Of a DNA stretch of 64,000 nucleotides, positions 58,441 through 64,000 are shown in pieces (within the stretch, counting starts at the first letter, position 1; every line of letters starts with the position of its first letter). Under the pieces are notes generated by a model, which worked only from the letters and a program-made list of their open reading frames with translations, did no database searches and was not told the DNA's origin. The stretch spans positions 69,399,949 to 69,463,948 of the forward strand of contig OY987298.1 of the NCBI GenBank assembly GCA_963920635.1. Direction: 5' to 3'. The position numbers and the translations under genes are program-made. Origin of the DNA: Pseudeuparius sepicola (lineage: Eukaryota; Arthropoda; Insecta; Coleoptera; Anthribidae).

Positions 58441-58917
58441 ATGACCATCTTGGGTGTTCCGCCATGTTGGATTTAGAATGACGTCACACATATAATCATG
58501 CATTGTCATCCAAATTAAACGTGTGTACAAAATTTCAGCTCGATCGGTTGAAATTTAACTAGTCCGCCATCTTGAGTGTTCCGCCATGTTGGATTTAGAA
58601 TGACGTCACACATATAATCATGCATTGTCATCCAAATTAAACGTGTGTACAAAATTTCAGCTCGATCGGTTGAAATTTAACTAGTCCGCCATCTTGAGTG
58701 TTCCGCCATGTTGGATTTAGAATGACGTCACACATATAATCATGCATTGTCATCCAAATTAAACGTGTGTACAAAATTTCAGCTCGATCGGTTGAAATTT
58801 AACTAGTCCGCCATCTTGGGTGATCCGCCATGTTGGATTTAGAATGACGTCACACATATAATCATGCATTGTCATCCAAATTAAACGTGTGTACAAAATT
58901 TCAGCTCGATCGGTTGA
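58441..58917 (+). repeat. ~122-bp tandem satellite, four units
   Basis: CCGCCATCTTGAGTGTTCCG and TTTAGAATGACGTCACAC recur at about 58447 (partial), 58563, 58685 and 58807. Each unit ends in TTCAGCTCGATCGGTTGAA. Nearly identical units mean recent expansion of one module of the dispersed repeat. Confidence 0.93.
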
Positions 58918-58962
58918 AGATATCTGCTTCAAAATTGAGTTGCAAGATTCCACCCGAACAAA

Positions 58963-58993
<31 letters not shown>

Positions 58994-58996
58994 CAT
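58963..58996 (+). repeat. (ACAT)n microsatellite
   Basis: About eight ACAT units; follows the 122-bp satellite as in the related repeat at 49292. Confidence 0.9.
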
Positions 58997-60830
58997 TGCA
59001 AGTTAAATAAAAGCTTTTAAAATAGGTACATTGTCCCTGTTCCACTGGACAAAAGGAAGGCGCGATGAGAACTAACCCACGTTCAATATTTATTTTATGG
59101 TCTCCTACGATTTACGGTTCCCTTCGGCGTCCCCGAAGGGGAGCAATAGGACAGTACCGCAGTTTATTGTGTTTGTCATCCAATCATCAAAATTGTAATC
59201 AGAAACAAAGCTGTGTGCAAAATTTCAGCTCGATCGGATAACGGGAAGTGGCAGAAATTTGGGACTGAAATTACAGAATTTCCAACATAAGAAATCCATT
59301 GGAAAAGAACAAAGACTATTTAAATATCGGCAACACCGGCAGCTCCGGCAACCGGGCGATAGCCCACCTACCCCCCTTCGCTAATTGGTGGAAATTGTAG
59401 GGGTGCGGGCCGGTGTGTCGGCGTCGCGTCGGTGAGAGGGTGAGGCGCCCAGACGGCTGGTCCCCAACCGGCCTGATGAGACGCTCTAACTTGCACGTTT
59501 TCGAATGGGCTTAGCAAGTTAAACAATTGCGGCTTATGAGTAGACAAGGCAAGGTGCAAATAGAAGCAGCAGAAGAATTTAATTACCCTCTAAACTACTA
59601 CACTGTCGACATCGACAATAGAGTGTATCATTTTTGATTGGTTACGCGTCATTCAATATTATGGTATTGTTCGTTTTCGCGTGGATACTAATTTTAACTT
59701 ATTAATAGGTACTTACAATTAATAAACAATAGCAATAAATAAAACGTGTTAATAATGGGAGATTTAAATACTGACCAGAACCCTTTGCTTTTACTTAATT
59801 TGTTTTCTTAACAATTGATACTTGATTATTATCTGGACAGGTAGAACATACATATCTACACATTACAGTACCTACAATACGATTAAGGTAGATCACCTAA
59901 AGTGTCATTAAAACTTACATTGTCTTTTACTTCTTTTTTATTAAATATATGTTAAAATATTGCAGGTAGAGCGGACATTACATTAAAATATGGTAGAGCG
60001 CAGACTACAGTAGGGTAACGCAGGTAGAGCGCATACTACAGTGGCACCAACTTTTTTCTAGCCTTGGGTACCCTTGCGGGACAACTTCACTGTATGGGCC
60101 TTTGAGCTATAGTAAAACATACGACCGCCAGTCGCTCTAAGAAATATTCAGCTTGGGATACTGTTTGCAGGATGAATCTTTACTGGGCTTGCTCGGCGTT
60201 GCCGGATCGCAAAAAACCTGTACAAATTCTGGTGCACTAGCGTAATGACTTTGGTTTATTGTATTTCCTAAAGAGAATTATATTTGGAAGTTTGGCAACA
60301 TTCGAAATTTTTTACTCGCATTCTTGAGGCTCGTATTCTCTCGTAAGATGGACTATACCTACTGCCTGTGGTCGCAAAGAGTTTGGACCGAGTACGAACA
60401 TTTTTATTATTAGATTTTATTTTGGGCTATGTTGGTGCATGTTATTCCACGACTTGAAATTGAAACCATAATATAATAATATGGAAGTGTTTTATGTAAA
60501 AATATTGCATCACTGGCCCAAGGAATGAACTTGGCTTAAAATTTTGCGAATTTGCACCAATATTCGGTTGTTACACATTAACTATTTTAAAAAATCGTAT
60601 TTTTCTACTTAATATTGATTTTAAATGTATTTGTGTTGTTATGATTTAGTAAGATAGCAACCAGTAAATAAGTGTCTTAGGTTATTTGCGGGAAAAAATA
60701 TGGAGTACCGATTTGAAGGGAAATAATTTAAAAACGAACATCTTGTTATCTTTCTGAAAATTGGCATAGAGGCACAATAATACGAACACGTTTTCTTAAT
60801 AACTTTTTTGCAGTGATCACTTTACTCCCT
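58997..60830. other. Unassigned stretch with a GC-rich patch
   Basis: No gene. Hairpin CCCTTCGGCGTCCCCGAAGGGG at 59121-59142 (last bases apart). GC-rich patch at 59375-59480. A CAGCTCGATCGG word at about 59228. Confidence 0.35.
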
Positions 60831-60915
60831 CTTTTGGGGAACTAAAGTGCGCCATTTTCTCCATTGGGACTAAAATAATTTAGTCCCAAGGGAGTAAAGA
60901 ATTTTAGTCCTTTGG
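60831..60915. repeat. Imperfect inverted repeats with GGGACTAAA words
   Basis: Core hairpin GGGACTAAAATAATTTAGTC at 60866-60885, plus GGGAGTAAAG and CTTTACTCCC words further out (60823-60897). A relative lies at about 62695-62800. Confidence 0.65.
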
Positions 60916-61353
60916 GATTAAAAGTAACAAAAACAATAGAAACTATTACAAACGAAATGCAGTAGATAAAGGCTATAAAAATAAATTCGGAGTGAACTAT
61001 TTTCGATCAATATTAATAGTAATATTACTGCAATTGGAAATATTGATAAATTTGTTAACATCGGAATCTGAGTGAATTAGGTTATTTACTGATGTACAAC
61101 ACATAGATGTTGATGTTGACGCTGTACTTAGTTGAATTTCGAACGTATTCTTCAATTATTGTTCTAGATGTTGGGGCACGTTGATAACAAAATGAATTTC
61201 ACATTCATGCCTTAACTTTTCAAGATCTATCCAGTGGTGTAACTGATGGTTGGTACCAATACCAACGTACCAACTGTTGGTACCAATGAAATTGTGTCAC
61301 CATGGTACCAACTGGTACCAGCACCATTAGGTAGCCCTTGAAAAGTTAGATAA

Positions 61354-62032
61354 TCAAATATGAAAACACCGGCACATCCATTAGAACTTGGATGTTGGTA
61401 TATTACCAGTTGCCAAAATTTATAGTCCCATAAAGCCGCTAATTTTCTGTCTGTAAAAATCTATTGGGGACGTGAAATTTTATCATCTTTTTAATATTTC
61501 TACGGCTATAAGATGCAAGTTTCACAAGGATAGGGCTCCCAGTCAGATCCTTGTTGATTTCCACATATTTGGAAGATACAGTGGTGAATGGCCAATGAGC
61601 CTGTTTCCTGTGTCGCTTCTTCTTCACATTATTTTGTAGTTTTCTGGATTCAACACCAACCTAACTTTTTTTTGAAGGTGTTTACTATGTTTTGTGAAAT
61701 TTCGGCTCTGGTACTATCAGCTTGATGCTAGATGGCGCCACTGGTTGGTTTCTCACCTCCAAGTGCAAGTTACACTATTATAAGTGCTACCGTTTCGGTT
61801 TGAGTCGTTCGGGAAGGTTATGGCCACCTTGATGAACCTAATAAGGGGAAACAGCTGTCGTAGTCTATCTTCTCGAACGATTCAAATATGAAAACACCGG
61901 CACATCCATTAGAACTTGGATGTTGGTGTTGGTATGATTACCAGTTGCCAAAATTTATAGTCCCATAAAGCCGCTAACTTTCTTTCTGTAAAAATCTATT
62001 GGGGACGTGAAATTTTATCATCTTTTTAATAT
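61354..62032 (+). repeat. Direct repeat of ~146 bp, 528 bp apart
   Basis: 61354-61499 and 61882-62032 both start TCAAATATGAAAACACCGGC. The second has six extra bases (a duplicated TGTTGG word). A cluster of GGTACCA words lies just upstream (61240-61325). Confidence 0.88.
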
Positions 62033-63290
62033 TTTAATTAATTTTTTTATTCTTTTTAATATTTATTATTTTTTGTGGATTTTTAAATTTTAGCAGAGAA
62101 CAATGTTCTCTGATTTTAGTTCCTGCGATGCAAAATATAGCGTATGTATAGTAAAATTATTTTAAGAAGTCCTTACTGGGACTGTCAATTGGTAATTTCG
62201 CCATCCTAAGTTGGCATCAATGCAGCAAAAAATGCAACCGGGTCATAAGTGCAGGTCAGTAACGAGCCCATTTGCACAATGAATTACTACTAATAGTTTG
62301 AAGTTTGAACCCTTTTGAACGATCCGGAAAACCTTCACTGTCACTTTCACAACACCGAAATAAAATTTGCCTGAGTACGCACCATAGACGCTGTCGCAAG
62401 TAGGTGATTCTACCAAAATACCAAAATGAAAGTGTTTTCATGACGTTTGAAATTATTATTAAAATGAGTTGTAGTCATAGTTATTTTTATTTGTAGCCGT
62501 ATAATCGTGATTGCAATAGGGTGTTTATTTTATTATGTCTTTTTTTTCGTTTCACTTGGGTATCTTTTCACATCATACATCAATGAGTGACGTCATTAAC
62601 TGGTTGAGACACATGTACCAATGTTATACCCATGGTTAACAGAAAATTCCTAGGGATTTTGTGGAGAATGTCATCTGACAAAATCGGGACTTCTTACAGT
62701 AATCGGGGTATACCACGGTACTAAAGTGACTCTTAATCCTTCGAGTGATCCAGCAATCTTCACTCTCGGGATTAAAGGACGCACTGTAGTCCCTTGGTAC
62801 ATAATATACTAGTTCCGATATTTCCAAGGCAAATCCGAATTTTCCCAATTTTCAATTTTAAATGTCAAATTTGACAGGCATGGACTATGACGTCACGTCC
62901 CTCTTTAGGCGCAATGTTGTGAAAAAAAAATAGCGAAAATGTGAGGCCACGTCCCGCTACAATAAAGTGAGTAATTTTTTTTGGGGTGGGTGCTAAAAGA
63001 GCACCCACTAATAAACCGTGGAATTTATCAAAATTCTAATAAAGTAGGTTTAAAGCAATCAGTTTTGTCCACAAGTTCATTAAGAATTTTTTTCGGTAAC
63101 TAACTCTTGAAACAAAAAAATGAAATCCGAAGAAATTTCGGCGGTTTTAGGGTTTTTCAAAAATAGCTCCATGGTATCATGGATTCTCAATGTTTCTGCA
63201 CAAAGCTAGCCTATTAAAAAGGCAATTTTTTCTTTCAAATAAAGTTCTCTGAAAATGCATAAATGACGATTATATTTTCGAGTGGTCCTC
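62033..63290. other. AT-rich stretch, no gene
   Basis: Nothing supported. Confidence 0.35.
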
Positions 63291-64000
63291 CATCAGTAGA
63301 CACCCTGTATAGTTACAGGGCCGTAGATAATAAGGGGTTGGGGGGTTGAGAAAAAGAGAACAACATGATGTGATTTTATAATTTCCTGTGCCCTCATTTA
63401 AACTGTTGTCCTCAAAATTTTAAAAAAATCTCCTGCGACACATTTTAGTGAACAACCACCTAAGTATACTTGCTTTAAAAAATAATAAAAACATTTCTGT
63501 ATATCTGTGGTCAGATGGCAATATCTGGTATGTCGGTTTTACTTAATTTTACAGGAGAGCGTATTTTAAACTTTTAAACGGCTCTTACATATTATGTAAA
63601 CCGTGTTTATGCGAAAGTTATATACAGAGTGTCCCACTTAAGAGTGAAACAACCTTATAACTTCTTTAATATTTAACCGACCAGAACGAAATTTTTATCA
63701 AAGGTAGATGGCATTGTGACCTACTTATTTCCAAAAAATTAGTTCGAAAATCGTGTTAGGATTTTTTTTTTAATTACTGAAAGAAGTTGTTCAGAATCGA
63801 TCCAGGACCCTAAACCCTAAATTTTGTCAAAATCAAAAAATATTAAATAAAAAAATTAATGGCCAAAAATAGCAAGTTAAGAATTTTCTGCGTTTAGAAA
63901 AGTGTGTCATGGAAGTTTTGAGAGCTAAGTAGTTGTTTTCAAAACGTAATCATTTCAAAATAAATTTAAAAATAATTTTTTTTTTTTTTAATTTTTACTT
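63291..64000. other. Right edge with solo transposon tips
   Basis: GACACCCTGTATA at 63298 is a mariner-like tip; CAGGGCCGTAGAT at 63316 resembles the hAT tip at 41179; ACAGAGTGTCCCAC at about 63625 is another tip. Their partners are outside the window or lost. No gene. Confidence 0.45.

Overview
The window is insect nuclear DNA and very rich in transposable elements. The grounds are: a U2 spliceosomal RNA gene of insect type on the minus strand (34793-34978), intron-bearing exons, and decayed insect-type transposons (P-element/THAP9-like, Tc1/mariner with a DUF4817-type N-terminus, pogo/Tigger, hAT, jockey/CR1-like non-LTR). It is AT-rich and repeat-driven; a hemipteran or another TE-rich insect would fit, but the species cannot be fixed from the sequence. 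No tRNA, CRISPR array or prokaryotic operon was seen.

Positions 291-29722 are a tandem duplication of a unit of about 7.2 kb: a frameshifted non-LTR reverse transcriptase followed by about 5.5 kb of flank holding nested inverted-repeat transposons. Copy 1 is split by the most striking object here, a 14,962-bp element (1989-16950) that is almost entirely one giant palindrome: two arms of about 6.8 kb around a 42-bp spacer (10055-10096). It is flanked by a 6-bp duplication TACGTA and has AG...CT termini. Copy 2 keeps the unoccupied site (one TACGTA, 24173-24178). A 6-bp duplication, AG/CT ends and long inverted repeats are Polinton/Maverick hallmarks, but no polymerase, integrase, capsid or protease gene is visible. 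Each arm carries a compact two-gene cassette near its end (102-aa and 40-aa ORFs overlapping by ATGA, a promoter before and a polyA signal 6 nt after), then low-complexity and tandem arrays, and a GTTAACGCG-type array next to the centre. A Tc1/mariner element sits in the left arm only; the right arm preserves its exact TA empty site.

29723-36124 holds the only good host-gene evidence: a terminal coding exon with polyA signal (30979-31157), the U2 gene with a possible upstream element, and a probable first coding exon with a donor site (35996-36124). Between them lie 5S-rRNA-like repeats and a P-element relic.

36125-64000 is mostly repeats: an inverted-repeat MITE, a pogo/Tigger element with TA duplication, a hAT element inserted in a non-LTR relic with an 8-bp duplication, a 141-bp satellite, three kinds of CAGGGTG-tipped mariner relatives nested by insertion at TA, a jockey-like relic, a 150-bp-arm palindrome and a 122-bp satellite. 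From about 59000 to 64000 little is interpretable.
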